From positions 527,466 through 591,465 of the forward strand of contig BJOX01000176.1 of NCBI GenBank assembly GCA_009731375.1: a stretch of DNA of 64,000 bases, written 5' to 3'. Below the pieces are notes generated by a model. It made no database searches. It was not told the origin of the DNA and saw nothing but the letters and a program-made list of their open reading frames with translations. The first letter of the stretch is position 1, and every line of letters begins with the position of its first letter. Source of the DNA: Paulinella micropora. Taxonomy: Eukaryota > Cercozoa > Imbricatea > Euglyphida. Both the position numbers and the translations under genes were made by a program. Positions 1 through 13,230 of the stretch are shown here, in pieces.

Positions 1-48
<48 letters not shown>

Positions 49-50
49 GG

Positions 51-138
<88 letters not shown>
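1..138. repeat. (GA)n microsatellite
   Basis: Near-pure GA dinucleotide array with occasional GAAA and GGG interruptions. It begins at the window edge, so its true length is unknown. No gene is seen in it. Confidence 0.97.
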
Positions 139-139
<1 letters not shown>

Positions 140-167
140 GGGCGGGCAGGACGGACGGAGGGATGGC

Positions 168-784
168 ATATATATATATATGTGTATGTATGTATGTATT
201 TATGTATGTATGTATGTATGTATATATATATATACTATATATAATATATGTACATATATAATATGTATGTATGTATGTATGTATACTTTTTTATATATAT
301 ATATTATCATGTATGTATGTATGTATGCATGCATGAATGCATGCATGCATGCATGCATGCATGCATGTATGCATGCATGTATGTATGTATGTATGTATGT
401 ATGTACGTACGTACGTACGTACGTATGTATGTATGTATGTATGTATGTATGTATGTATGTACGTATGTATGTATGTACATAACGTATGTATGTATGTACG
501 TATGTATGTATGTACGTAACGTATGTACGTAAAGTATGTATGTACGTACGTACGGTATGTATGTATGTATGTATGTATGTATGTATGTACGTACGTACGT
601 ACGTACGTACGTACGTATGTATTTATGTATGTATGTATGTATGTATGTATGTATGTATGTATGTATGTATGTATGTATGTACGTACGTACGTACGTAGTC
701 ATACATACATACATACATACATATACATACATACATACATACATACATACATACATAACATACATAGGTACGTACGTACGTACA

Positions 785-815
<31 letters not shown>
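168..815. repeat. (TATG)n/(CATA)n tetranucleotide block
   Basis: About 650 bp of TATG units with CGTA and GCAT variants, switching to CATA near 700. Open frames here translate only into MYVC or YIHT periodicities and are not genes. Confidence 0.97.
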
Positions 816-817
<2 letters not shown>

Positions 818-865
818 GTATTCATGTGTAGGTGACAACGCCTCCCGCTCCCCATTCAAGGTGCC

Positions 866-1275
866 TCTTCTTCTTCTTCTTCTTCTTCTTCTTCTTCTTC
901 TTCTTCTTCTTCTTCTTCTTCTTCTTCTTCTTCTTCTTCTTCTTCTCCTTCTCCTTCTCCTTCTCCTTCTCCTTCACCTTCTCCTTCTCCACCTTCTCCT
1001 TCTCCACCTTCTCCTTCTCCTTCTCCTTCTTCTCCTTCTTCTCCTTCTTCTCCTTCTTCTCCTTCTTCTTCTCCTTCTTCTTCTTCTTCTTCTTCTTCTT
1101 CTTCTTCTTCTTCTTCTTCTTCTTCTTCTTCTTCTTCTTCTTCTTCTTCATCATCTTCTTCTTCTTCTTCGCGCGCACGCGCGCGCGCGCGCGCGCGCGT
1201 GTGTGTGTGTGTTTGTGTGTGTTTGTGTGTGTTTGTGTGTGTTTGTGTATGTTTGTCTGTGTGTGTTTATGTGTT
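866..1275. repeat. (CTT)n, (GC)n and (GT)n compound microsatellite
   Basis: CTT array with CTC variants to about 1170, then a short GC dinucleotide run to 1199, then GT with TTTG interruptions. The 1276-1480 stretch that follows is unique sequence ending in a pyrimidine-rich acceptor before 1481. Confidence 0.95.
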
Positions 1276-1480
1276 GCGTTGCTTCACATCTATCCCACAG
1301 TCAAAAATCATCTTTCTCTTCTGCACACAGAGAAAGAAAATTCATCACTTAGACTGGGGTCGAAAGCGGCGAAACTTTCCACGTTATTTACGGCGATTTC
1401 CCGAAAAATTTACCGTATTCTTTTCTCCATAACTATTGTTATATCTATTGGTTGTATATCCTTTCGTTACATCTCTCTAG

Positions 1481-2661
<1,181 letters not shown>

Positions 2662-2711
2662 GTGTGACTAACGAACTAACTAATTCACTAACTGCTTCAA
2701 CAATCAAGCAA

Positions 2712-2746
2712 CTAGAAGCTGTAGATCTATATTTCACCACAGGTGA
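2712..2746 (+). repeat. Echo copy of the 3' edge of exon 2610-2661
   Basis: Repeats the end of the preceding exon (GTAGATCT-TA-TTCAC-ACAGGTG) with several substitutions, including its splice donor. The copied frame reads LEAVDLYFTTG against LKAVDLYFTTG. Confidence 0.8.
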
Positions 2747-2820
2747 ATAAGTGAGTAAGTAGCTAACTAAGTGTTTGGTGTGTGTAGACGAAGAGGGGAA
2801 TCCTCAGACTTCTCACAAGC

Positions 2821-2822
<2 letters not shown>

Positions 2823-2864
<42 letters not shown>

Positions 2865-2911
2865 ATCTCTCTCTCTCTCTCTCTCTTTCTCTATCTCTCT
2901 CTCTCTCTCTG

Positions 2912-2966
<55 letters not shown>

Positions 2967-2967
2967 T

Positions 2968-2999
<32 letters not shown>

Positions 3000-3106
3000 C
3001 CCCCCCCCCCCCCCCCCCCCCCCCCCTGCCCCCCCCCCCCCCCCCCCCCCCCCCCTCTCCCCCCCCCCCCCCCCCCCTCTCTCTCTCTCTCTCTCCTCTC
3101 TCTCTC

Positions 3107-3142
<36 letters not shown>
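2823..3142 (+). repeat. (CT)n with poly-C blocks
   Basis: CT array interrupted by three long C runs at about 3000-3077, ending at an assembly gap. Confidence 0.95.
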
Positions 3143-3659
3143 NNNNNNNNNNNNNNNNNNNNNNNNNNNNNNNNNNNNNNNNNNNNNNNNNNNNNNNNNN
3201 NNNNNNNNNNNNNNNNNNNNNNNNNNNNNNNNNNNNNNNNNNNNNNNNNNNNNNNNNNNNNNNNNNNNNNNNNNNNNNNNNNNNNNNNNNNNNNNNNNNN
3301 NNNNNNNNNNNNNNNNNNNNNNNNNNNNNNNNNNNNNNNNNNNNNNNNNNNNNNNNNNNNNNNNNNNNNNNNNNNNNNNNNNNNNNNNNNNNNNNNNNNN
3401 NNNNNNNNNNNNNNNNNNNNNNNNNNNNNNNNNNNNNNNNNNNNNNNNNNNNNNNNNNNNNNNNNNNNNNNNNNNNNNNNNNNNNNNNNNNNNNNNNNNN
3501 NNNNNNNNNNNNNNNNNNNNNNNNNNNNNNNNNNNNNNNNNNNNNNNNNNNNNNNNNNNNNNNNNNNNNNNNNNNNNNNNNNNNNNNNNNNNNNNNNNNN
3601 NNNNNNNNNNNNNNNNNNNNNNNNNNNNNNNNNNNNNNNNNNNNNNNNNNNNNNNNNNN
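3143..3659. other. Assembly gap, 517 N
   Basis: Lies where the guanylate kinase P-loop exon would be expected (upstream of HYYFTDREKF). Poly-C (3660-3686) and a short CA run follow. Confidence 0.95.
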
Positions 3660-3894
3660 CCCCCCCCCCCCCCCCCCCCCCCCCCCATGCACACACACAC
3701 ACACACACCCGTCGTCTCTCTCTACATATATATACACATATATATATTGTATATAATAACATGTATAGTTGCATAGCAGTTGTGATTGCCGCTTTCCTTC
3801 CCTTCCCTTTCCTTGGCTCCTAATGAGTAAATTATTTTCGATTGGCCTGTTGGCGGGTAAATAGGGAAGTTTTCTCGTTCCGTCAGCCACACCA

Positions 3895-4200
3895 CGCGCT
3901 CGGCCCGGCCGGGGGAGGAACATGGTACAGAGACATATAAATACGTACATATCGTGTAAACATAATTGTTGCTTGTTGTTGCTTGTTGTTGCTTGTTGTT
4001 GTTGTTCACACAACGTGCGCGCTGGCCCGAGTGGGAGAGGAATATCATCAACAGCGACATAAATCACGCATGTTAGACATGCATATATACATATATATGT
4101 ATACAAATATATATATATATATATATATGTACGTAAATGTTGTTGTTGTTTGTTGTTGTTCTCGGCCCGACCGGGGGAGGAGCATAGCGCAAAGACATAA
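3895..4200 (+). repeat. Three-copy tandem unit with GC-rich core
   Basis: Cores at about 3895-3945, 4018-4070 and 4161-4200 share [20 protein letters not shown] followed by ACATA, each next to a TTG-rich or ATAT segment. Spacing is about 120 to 140 bp. No coding frame is shared. Confidence 0.75.
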
Positions 4201-4219
4201 CACACATGCATACACGCAT

Positions 4220-4221
4220 GT

Positions 4222-4264
<43 letters not shown>

Positions 4265-4271
4265 CGAGGTT

Positions 4272-4303
<32 letters not shown>

Positions 4304-4345
4304 TGTTATCGTTGTCGATGTTGTTATCGTTGTTGTCGTTGTCCT
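4220..4345 (+). repeat. (GTT)n/(GTC)n
   Basis: Trinucleotide array directly before the acceptor of the exon at 4361. Confidence 0.95.
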
Positions 4346-4360
4346 TGCTGCTTTTCCTAG

Positions 4361-4533
4361 GTGTCCATTATTACTTCACAGACAGGGAAAAGTTCAAGGT
4401 ACTGCATGTACTACGCATACATGTGATTGCATACATACACATATCTGCACATAAACATAAAACGCACACATCTACCAGCTTACCTGCCTACCTGTAGGAG
4501 CATGTCAAGGTCGCATGATGGATTAAGCATATT

Positions 4534-4597
<64 letters not shown>

Positions 4598-5224
4598 GGA
4601 GCATGTCCGGGACGGGTTATTCATTGAGCACGCAGAGTTCTCTGGGTAAGATCGAACTAACTAACTAACTCAACTAACTCACTAACTAACTCAACTAACT
4701 CAACTAACTAGCTCAACTCACTAACTAACTAACTCAACTAACTCAACTAACCAACTAACTAACCAAGTAACTAACTAACTCAACTAACTCAACTAATTCA
4801 ACTAACTCAACTAACCGATTAACTAACCAACTAACTAACTAACTCAACTAACTAACTAACTAACTCAACTAACTCAACTAACCAACTAACTAACCAACTA
4901 ACTAACTAACTCAACTAACTCAACTAACTCAACTAACTCAACTAACCAACTAACTAACCAACTAACTAACTCAACTAACTAACTAACTAACTCAACTAAA
5001 TCAACTAACCAACTAACTAACCAACTAACCAACTAAATCAACTAACTCAACTAACTAACTAACTAACTCAACTAAACAACTGACTAACCAACTAACTAAC
5101 TCAACTAACTAACTAACTAACTCAACTAACTCAACTAACCAACTAACTAACCAACTAACTGACTAACTCAACTAACTCAACTAACTAACTAACTAACTCG
5201 ACTAAACAACTGACTAACCAACTG

Positions 5225-5279
<55 letters not shown>

Positions 5280-5280
5280 C

Positions 5281-5322
<42 letters not shown>

Positions 5323-5323
5323 T

Positions 5324-5354
<31 letters not shown>

Positions 5355-5429
5355 TTAACTAACTAACTAACTAACTAATTCACTAATTCACTAAGTAACT
5401 AACTAACTTACTAACTAACTTACTAACTT

Positions 5430-5476
<47 letters not shown>

Positions 5477-5477
5477 G

Positions 5478-5548
<71 letters not shown>

Positions 5549-5573
5549 GACTAACTGACTAACTAACTAACTG

Positions 5574-5613
<40 letters not shown>

Positions 5614-5660
5614 CTAACTAACTAACTAAGTAACTAACTAACTAACTAAGTAACTAACTG

Positions 5661-5699
<39 letters not shown>

Positions 5700-5821
5700 G
5701 ATTGACTGACTAACTAACTAACCAACTGACCAACTGTTTGACCGGCTAAGATTTGTGTTGCTGTAGTATCATGTACGGCACGTCGACTATGGCCGTTGAG
5801 GATAGCATCTATACATATATG

Positions 5822-5852
<31 letters not shown>

Positions 5853-6217
5853 TTGTATGTATTATGTATGTATGTACGTATGTATGTATGTACGTATGTA
5901 TGCACGTTACGTACGTTACGTACGTTCGTTACGTTACGTGCGTATGTACGTTATGTACTATATACGTACGTACGTATGTATGTATGTATGTATGTATGTA
6001 TGTATGTATGTATATGTATGTATGTATATGTATGTATGTATATGTATGTATGTATTGTATGTATGTATTGTATGTATGTATTGTATGTATTGTATGTATG
6101 TATTGTATGTATGCATGTATGCATGTATGCATGTATTCATGTATGTATGTATGTATGTATGTATGTATGTATGTATGTATGCATGCATGCATGTATGCAT
6201 GTATGCATGCATGTATG

Positions 6218-6251
<34 letters not shown>

Positions 6252-6309
6252 TTTGTGCTGCAGTAACATGTACGGCACGTCGATTATGGCCGTTGAGGAC
6301 ATCAAGGTA

Positions 6310-6390
<81 letters not shown>

Positions 6391-7775
6391 CGTCCTGGGC
6401 ATGACGGTAAACTGCATCCCGGAGTTGGACTCGACCCACTGGCACCTACAGCCTGGGTTGATCTATCTATCTCCTTCAGCCCTGCACCAGCTGTTTTCGT
6501 TTTCTTGGATTTATGCAGTCGCAGCTGGTGCAGCGTGACTGGCCAGGGCTGATGACTACTCTTCATCGGCCCTCGATACACTCTCAAACTGTTCGGGAAA
6601 GCCCTAAGAGCCTTCGATACCGCGGCCTGCGGGAAACCGCAAGGTGCAGCAGGCGAGGTAACGCTCGTCGGATGGTAAAAACTCGAAGGATATGGCCACG
6701 CAGGGAATAATGGGNNNNNNNNNNNNNNNNNNNNNNNNNNNNNNNNNNNNNNNNNNNNNNNNNNNNNNNNNNNNNNNNNNNNNNNNNNNNNNNNNNNNNN
6801 NNNNNNNNNNNNNNNNNNNNNNNNNNNNNNNNNNNNNNNNNNNNNNNNNNNNNNNNNNNNNNNNNNNNNNNNNNNNNNNNNNNNNNNNNNNNNNNNNNNN
6901 NNNNNNNNNNNNNNNNNNNNNNNNNNNNNNNNNNNNNNNNNNNNNNNNNNNNNNNNNNNNNNNNNNNNNNNNNNNNNNNNNNNNNNNNNNNNNNNNNNNN
7001 NNNNNNNNNNNNNNNNNNNNNNNNNNNNNNNNNNNNNNNNNNNNNNNNNNNNNNNNNNNNNNNNNNNNNNNNNNNNNNNNNNNNNNNNNNNNNNNNNNNN
7101 NNNNNNNNNNNNNNNNNNNNNNNNNNNNNNNNNNNNNNNNNNNNNNNNNNNNNNNNNNNNNNNNNNNNNNNNNNNNNNNNNNNNNNNNNNNNNNNNNNNN
7201 NNNNNNNNNNNNNNNNNNNNNNNNNNNNNNNNNNNNNNNNNNNNNNNNNNNNNNNNNNNNNNNNNNNNNNNNNNNNNNNNNNNNNNNNNNNNNNNNNNNN
7301 NNNNNNNNNNNNNNNNNNGGTGCCATCTGTCGACAGACAGAGAATTAGGGGATGGTGTGGGTGTGCTGGGCCCGTGGTGGGATGCCTTATGTGTGCCTAG
7401 CCATACGCCTTTCAGTCACATGCCGAAATAGCGACGGGAAGCACAATCCTGTTCCCTCAGGGTGCCCTTTCTCGCTTGTTGAGCCCGGAATAAAACCCAC
7501 AGTGCTCTGTCGGTTTATACTAGACTGTCGAACAGTCTCGAAACTCCATCTGCTTACTGGGTCCTCTGTAATGGAGGTGGGAGCTCGTTCTGCAAGGGGC
7601 GCTTATGGAACGAGCCCTGGCCCCGCCTGGTACTAGGGAGATTTGGTATCGCCTGTATCAGTCCCTTCCGTGCAAACATCACGGCTTAGCTGGGCATCGG
7701 GTTAATACTTTACCCACAGACTTCCTTGGTTGACGAAATCAGAAGCTCCTTTTTTCTGACATTAGTCGATATCTC

Positions 7776-7873
<98 letters not shown>

Positions 7874-8033
7874 ATCTATATCTATCTATCTATCTCTACA
7901 TATCTGTCTCTATGTAGGCGCGAGGTCAAATCTGCATTTTGGAAATCGATATACAGGGCGCAGAGATAGGTACATGCACAAGCTACATACATACACACAT
8001 GCATATAACACTGCATAGTGCGCAGCGATGGGT

Positions 8034-8068
<35 letters not shown>

Positions 8069-8085
8069 CACACACACACACACGA

Positions 8086-8146
<61 letters not shown>

Positions 8147-8685
8147 NNNNNNNNNNNNNNNNNNNNNNNNNNNNNNNNNNNNNNNNNNNNNNNNNNNNNN
8201 NNNNNNNNNNNNNNNNNNNNNNNNNNNNNNNNNNNNNNNNNNNNNNNNNNNNNNNNNNNNNNNNNNNNNNNNNNNNNNNNNNNNNNNNNNNNNNNNNNNN
8301 NNNNNNNNNNNNNNNNNNNNNNNNNNNNNNNNNNNNNNNNNNNNNNNNNNNNNNNNNNNNNNNNNNNNNNNNNNNNNNNNNNNNNNNNNNNNNNNNNNNN
8401 NNNNNNNNNNNNNNNNNNNNNNNNNNNNNNNNNNNNNNNNNNNNNNNNNNNNNNNNNNNNNNNNNNNNNNNNNNNNNNNNNNNNNNNNNNNNNNNNNNNN
8501 NNNNNNNNNNNNNNNNNNNNNNNNNNNNNNNNNNNNNNNNNNNNNNNNNNNNNNNNNNNNNNNNNNNNNNNNNNNNNNNNNNNNNNNNNNNNNNNNNNNN
8601 NNNNNNNNNNNNNNNNNNNNNNNNNNNNNNNNNNNNNNNNNNNNNNNNNNNNNNNNNNNNNNNNNNNNNNNNNNNAGTAGTAGTA

Positions 8686-8748
<63 letters not shown>

Positions 8749-8760
8749 TTGGTGGTGGTG

Positions 8761-8825
<65 letters not shown>

Positions 8826-8923
8826 GGTGGTGGTGGTGGAAGTAGTAGTAGTAGTAGTAGTTGTAGTAGTACTAGTAGTAGTACTAGTACTAGTAGTAGT
8901 AGTACTAGTACTAGTACTAGTAC

Positions 8924-9018
<95 letters not shown>

Positions 9019-10372
9019 CTAGTAGTAGTACTAGTAGTAGTAGTAGTAGTAGTAGTAGTAGCAGTAGTCAACAGTAGTTTTGGTAATAGTAGTAGCAGTG
9101 ATGTATGTTGCGTGCAGAAACACGGAAACGCTGTGTGTATGTATGTATTCATGTGTATGTCTGTGTGTATGTATGTATGTATGTGTATGTATGTATGTAT
9201 GTATGTATGCATGCATGCATGCATGCATGCATGTATGTATGTATGTATGTATGTATGTATGTATGTATGTATGTCTTGTGCTGTGCAGGAACACGGAAAC
9301 GCCGGAATCGCTGCAGGTCGAGCATACATACATACATACATACATACATACATACATACATACATACATACATGCATACATACATAGTTATTACATACAT
9401 ACATACATACATACAGACATACATACATACATACATACATACATACATACATACATACATACATACATACATACATGCAGAGACGCCATAATGGCTGCAG
9501 GCAGAAGCGCATGGCACACATCAGAACAGACACACAGACACACAACACAGACACACACACACATACTTATATACAAAGATTATCTATGTATGTATGTACG
9601 TATGTTACCTGATCTACTTATTCATGAACATACAGAATCGGCTGGATGCGGCCAAGCACGAGCTGGATCTGTATTGTGTATGCATGTATGTATGTTTGTA
9701 CGCACATTAGCTGATGTACTTATTCGTATATGTACAGAAACGGCTGGATGCGGCCAAGCATGAGCTGGACCTGCGAGCAAAGACGCCGGAACAGTGGGTG
9801 CGCACACAATACACATGATTACACATCATTACACATCATTACACATGATTATACATCATTGCATGATTACACATCATTACACATGATTGCACATCATTAC
9901 ACACATATCATTACACATCACATTGCACATGATTGCACACCACTACACATCATTACACATCATTACACATTACATCATTATACATCGTTTTGTCGATCTA
10001 AGGGCTTGCGTTTGTCCGCGAATCCAGCTGCATTCTCGCGAAAGTTGTAGTTTGTTATAGTCATTGTGTGTACACAGTTTTAGTAATTGTGTGTGTTTAT
10101 GTGTGTGTGTGTGTGTGTGTCAGGACATTCACGTGGAGAACTCGGAGCTGTACGCCAGCTATCACGTGCTGCGAGAAAACCTGCTCAAGATGTAAGACAT
10201 GACATAACAAGCAGACAGACACAGACAGACAGAGACAGAGATAGTGACAGAGAGGCAGACAGGCAGGCAGTGACAGAGAAAGAGGCAGACAAAGACACAG
10301 ACACAGACACAGACACAGACACCGGCAGACCGCAGCCAGCATGGTGGGCACAAAGGGAAGGGTGGTTGTGGT

Positions 10373-10417
<45 letters not shown>

Positions 10418-10568
10418 GGGGGNNNNNNNNNNTGTATGTATATAGATGACATATCATGTTTGCGTTGTGTGTGTTTGTGTGTGTGGCAGCTATCCTCATC
10501 TCAGAGAAGAGCACCCTGAAAGCGTCCATCCCAAGACAGCACCGCCCAAGAAGAAAGCAGCTCAATAA
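4361..10568 (+). CDS. Guanylate kinase (GMP kinase), P-loop exon not visible
   Basis: Transfers a phosphate from ATP to GMP or dGMP (EC 2.7.4.8), supplying GDP. Exons seen: 4361-4398, 4599-4645, 6264-6306, 9289-9316, 9738-9797, 10124-10191 and 10490-10568 (TAA), all with compatible phases where adjacent. The GMP-binding part is diagnostic: VHYYFTDREKF, then GLFIEHAEFSG, then NMYGTSIMAVEDIK. The lid and C-terminal part reads R-NTETPESLQ, KRLDAAKHELDL, DIHVENSELYASYHVLREN and a short Lys/Pro tail. This matches eukaryotic guanylate kinases, including the RNTET-ESL-KRLAAA segment. The GPSGxGK P-loop exon and the LDxDxQG exon are not visible; gaps at 3143-3659, 6715-7318 and 8147-8675 could hold them. 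Introns are microsatellites and one holds a dispersed repeat. Five of the visible exons have degenerate echo copies nearby. Confidence 0.87.
4495..4522 (+). repeat. Echo copy of guanylate kinase exon 4599 (5' edge)
   Basis: TGTAGGAGCATGTCAAGG resembles the acceptor and first bases of the exon at 4599 (CCAGGAGCATGTCCGGG). The frame stops within six codons, so this copy cannot be used. Confidence 0.65.
4533..4594 (+). repeat. (CT)n before splice acceptor
   Basis: CT array that also serves as the polypyrimidine tract of the acceptor at 4598. Confidence 0.9.
4655..5735. repeat. (CTAA)n array, about 1.1 kb, with CTCAA interruptions
   Basis: Tetranucleotide array. In the first half, CTCAACTAAC and CCAACTAAC pieces recur in a loose higher-order pattern; the second half is nearly pure CTAA with TGAC variants. 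It fills an intron of the guanylate kinase gene and contains no ORF. Confidence 0.95.
5763..5809 (+). repeat. Echo copy of guanylate kinase exon 6264-6306
   Basis: Acceptor CTGTAG then a copy reading IMYGTSTMAVED, matching the intact exon's NMYGTSIMAVED. The donor end is lost (GATAGCATC in place of GACATCAAG). Confidence 0.85.
5816..6250 (+). repeat. (TATG)n block in intron
   Basis: TATG array with TACG and GCATG variants between the echo copy and the intact exon. Confidence 0.95.
6308..6391 (+). repeat. (ATCT)n in intron
   Basis: ATCT array starting directly at the splice donor of exon 6264-6306. Confidence 0.95.
6392..6714. other. Unique 320-bp stretch, possible retroelement piece
   Basis: Non-repetitive, GC-balanced sequence inserted between an ATCT array and a gap. 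It holds an acceptor-like CCTTCAG before a frame reading PAPAVFVFL, which could be a guanylate kinase exon but cannot be shown. The next recognisable sequence after the gap is a dispersed repeat, so this may be part of that element. Confidence 0.35.
6715..7318. other. Assembly gap, 604 N
   Basis: Run of N within the guanylate kinase gene. Confidence 0.95.
7330..7777 (+). mobile_element. Dispersed repeat family R1, copy 1
   Basis: About 400 bp that recurs in inverted orientation at 41437-41592, 41748-42132 and 59254-59668. It contains GCCGAAATAGCGACGGGAAG, a CTCTGTAATGGAGGTGGGAG segment, and ends ...GTCGATATCTCATCT running into ATCT repeats. There is no convincing ORF. It behaves like the 3' end of a retroposon with a tetranucleotide tail; the class is not determined. 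Confidence 0.75.
7778..7900 (+). repeat. (ATCT)n tail array of R1 copy 1
   Basis: Continuous with the R1 3' end, without a break. Confidence 0.95.
8035..8146. repeat. (CA)n
   Basis: CA array with GCA and GAA interruptions, ending at a gap. Confidence 0.95.
8147..8675. other. Assembly gap, 529 N
   Basis: Run of N between a CA array and an AGT array, inside the guanylate kinase gene. Confidence 0.95.
8676..9077. repeat. (AGT)n trinucleotide block
   Basis: AGT array with GGT and ACTAGT variants. Confidence 0.95.
9100..9135 (+). repeat. Echo copy of guanylate kinase exon 9289-9316, first
   Basis: GTGCAGAAACACGGAAACGC copies the acceptor and start of the exon (GTGCAGGAACACGGAAACGC), then runs into TATG repeats. 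Confidence 0.85.
9140..9478. repeat. (TATG)n and (CATA)n flanking exon 9289-9316
   Basis: TATG array before the exon (9140-9275) and CATA array after it (9321-9478). Confidence 0.95.
9476..9505 (+). repeat. Echo copy of guanylate kinase exon 9289-9316, second
   Basis: GAGACGCCATAATGGCTGCAG against GAAACGCCGGAATCGCTGCAG at the donor end of the exon. The frame is broken. Confidence 0.65.
9597..9676 (+). repeat. Echo copy of guanylate kinase exon 9738-9797 with intron flank
   Basis: Reads NRLDAAKHELDL against KRLDAAKHELDL. About 35 bp of upstream intron (CTGATCTACTTATTC against CTGATGTACTTATTC) is also copied, so this is a genomic duplication and not a retro-copied exon. It lacks the LRAKTPEQ end. 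Confidence 0.9.
9807..9985. repeat. 10-bp minisatellite (ACACATCATT)n
   Basis: Degenerate 10-mer array in the intron between exons 9738-9797 and 10124-10191. Confidence 0.9.
10211..10432. repeat. (CAGA)n, then poly-G and a 10-N gap
   Basis: CAGA/CAGG array to about 10325, short unique sequence, GT and a long G run, with N at 10423-10432. All of it is inside the last guanylate kinase intron. Confidence 0.9.
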
Positions 10569-10636
10569 CATCAAACACACACATTGCACGTACACACGTA
10601 CACAGACACAGATACAAAGATAGACATACACACACA

Positions 10637-10690
10637 TGCACACTGAAAGCGTTCATCCCAAGACAGCGCCGCCTAAGACAGCACCTCATA
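10637..10690 (+). repeat. Echo copy of the guanylate kinase last exon
   Basis: CTGAAAGCGTTCATCCCAAG repeats the exon's CTGAAAGCGTCCATCCCAAG and continues as ACAGC-CCGCC-AAG, then AAAAC. It lies 3' of the stop codon. Confidence 0.85.
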
Positions 10691-10797
10691 AAACACACAT
10701 ACACATACACATACATACATACATACGTACATACATAGACACTTACAAACATACATACACAAACACAAACATACACACACACACAAACATACTTTTT

Positions 10798-10847
<50 letters not shown>

Positions 10848-10870
10848 TTTCTCTCTTTCTTTCTTGCTTT
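10690..10870. repeat. (CATA)n and (TTTC)n
   Basis: CATA with CAAA variants to 10795, then TTTC to about 10870. Confidence 0.93.
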
Positions 10871-11383
10871 GTCCTTCTTCGTTGTGGGCGCGGGCACATA
10901 ACCATGCTCTGGCGCCGTTCCCCATATCCATCATGATCAATTTCCATGATCCTCCTGTGTTTGGGTGTCGGAAAACATTCTATCTGTGCACCCCAGACCA
11001 AGAAAGTCTGGCGAAAACCCGGACCAGCCCAAGTAATTTCATAATTCTGGGCTTTGCAACGCCTTGAGCCTAGGTCGTAGGAACAACCCCAACCCTCATT
11101 TCCGTCAAACAAGCTACCCGGGAGATCCTATTACATTTCTTAACACACCGCGGGTGAGAGAAATAAAGAGAGAGGAGGAGGAGGAGGAGGAGGGGGGGGG
11201 GGTAAGTGGAGGGAGAGCCGACCAAAAATGGTCGTCACATATATATTTGTATTACATGTCTAAAACATACTATATTTCATACGCACATACATATATGTGT
11301 GTATTTCAAAGTTGTCGATGAGCATGCTTTTTGCTGACCCACTTCCAATGATTATCCAACATACCTGTATCGCCGCTAACGGC

Positions 11384-11387
<4 letters not shown>
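10871..11387. other. Unique sequence without recognised gene
   Basis: About 500 bp. A minus-strand frame (11112 to about 10890, with WGCSYDLGSRRCKAQNYE) is open but runs into a Lys/Arg microsatellite and has no known similarity. A short GAG/G run lies at 11170-11203. Confidence 0.5.
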
Positions 11388-11440
<53 letters not shown>

Positions 11441-11506
11441 TCCCCTCACGGGTGAGACGATGGAGGCGCATGTGCAGAAATGCATCAGCCATTGACAGAG
11501 AAGCAC

Positions 11507-11586
<80 letters not shown>

Positions 11587-11603
11587 TTAATATTAATATT
11601 AAT

Positions 11604-11646
<43 letters not shown>

Positions 11647-11667
11647 TTAATATTATTATTATTATTC
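11388..11667 (+). mobile_element. tRNA-like SINE, 3'-end copy with ATT/AAT arrays
   Basis: 11439-11510 matches the 3' body of the SINE described at 16006-16237 (CTCCCCTCACGGGTGAGACG ... TGACAGAGAAGCACTATT). ATT repeats lie on both sides, and AAT/ATTAAT follows to 11667. Confidence 0.8.
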
Positions 11668-13230
11668 AGCTTGCTACCTGAGCACACATCATGGCGCGAG
11701 TAACCCCGACAGGAGTAGGGCATACCACCATGGTCTAAGCTATTGTATATTACGACATGTAAGTGGCAAAACCACCATCCAACTCAAAACCATCTAACTT
11801 TGACTCGTAGGCAATCAATTTTCGAGGCACGAAAATACTCAGAACGACATTTGAAAGCCTTTCGCGAGCTTTCATATGATTGCTTGTCGTGAGCTTTTAT
11901 ATGATTGCTTCAGAGTTATCACAGTACCACCATTGACGAAGAACGATGAGGTTGAAGTGGAAGGATTTTGCCATCAATATCAAAATGACCAATTCACGTC
12001 GTTTTCATTTTCACAAGCTTCTCACACTTCCTTCAACATCATAATATTATTGATATAGAGTCCCTTAGAATGCGGCCGCTGCCATGGTCTTTTATTTATT
12101 CTAGTTTTTATTGCGTGCTATTATTGTCGATGTTCAAGAGTTAGAGTGAGGGACAGCGTTTTCGACTAGCTTGGCTGACGTCGTCACAGTATTACTAGTA
12201 TTTTGGCTCCGCATAATTCAAAAGTTACCCTAACTTGAATTATAATAGTACGGTAATACCTGGTAAACCTAATTCAACTTACTACTGCTACAATTACAAA
12301 ATATTAACGGAGTCTTCCGGCGAACCGCAGTGAAAGGTAGGGTAAGGTCCGTGAGTGACCGGTTTATGCCAATCAACGTTCTAACAGTACTGTATAGGAG
12401 CCCAAGTCCGAGTCATCCTCCTCTTGGCTTTGATGGCCGGGTCAGAGAGGTCGACGAATCATTTTCCCCTGCGCATTATAAGAAGTCAGGTTGCACACAG
12501 ACACTTTAATCCGAAGGCATCAACTCAGAACTGAACTACCAGACAGCAAACTAAACTAAGTGACAGTGCGCGAGTAACTGTAACTGCTACTCAATGTTAT
12601 TAATATGGTCCAGTACACAATGAATGTCACTCAACGGGCACAATTGACCGTCCTATGAACTAGCGGTAGTATCTAGCAACCGTTACTCCTATTGTGACTT
12701 AATAAACTTGATACTATATAATATTGCTATTCGCAGAAATGAGTCATAAGTCTGATTTATTAATAATACCAACTTGAAGTTTGACCATCCAACGCTCCCC
12801 CTTAGTTCAATGCCGGTTAATGGTGCTATTGATTAAATGCGTAATACTCGTATTAGATCATGGGTGAGCAAAACGTCCTTATAAGTGATATCATGATATA
12901 TAACGCGACTCAAAACGTCACTGTGTAAGTGTAACAAGGCAATGTGTGCCGGTTTCCTCTCAGACTGAGAAACTAGTACGACCCCATGAAGCAACTCGAT
13001 CAGAAGCTCAGCCTGCCGGCCTGAGTCTGCTGGAACGGACCGCCCTACTACGGTGACCTCACGCTAGTGAGAACTTATTTTTTCACGTCGTGAATTTAAT
13101 ATTTTTTGTGGCAGTTGAATAATACTTGTATGCGAGAATACTTGCCAATCGTGGGGATGAGACTGGGGAGTGCATTGGCTCGGAGTGTGAAAATCAAAGT
13201 GGTATTTTTAAGTTTTCATTGTTACAAACG
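11668..13230. other. AT-rich unique region without recognised gene
   Basis: About 1.5 kb of non-repetitive AT-rich sequence with only short frames on both strands and no domain or exon that I can recognise. It contains CGGAGTCTTCCGGCGAACCG at 12309-12328, which recurs almost unchanged at 29806-29822 in a similar AT-rich region. The two may be parts of one old dispersed element. Confidence 0.55.
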
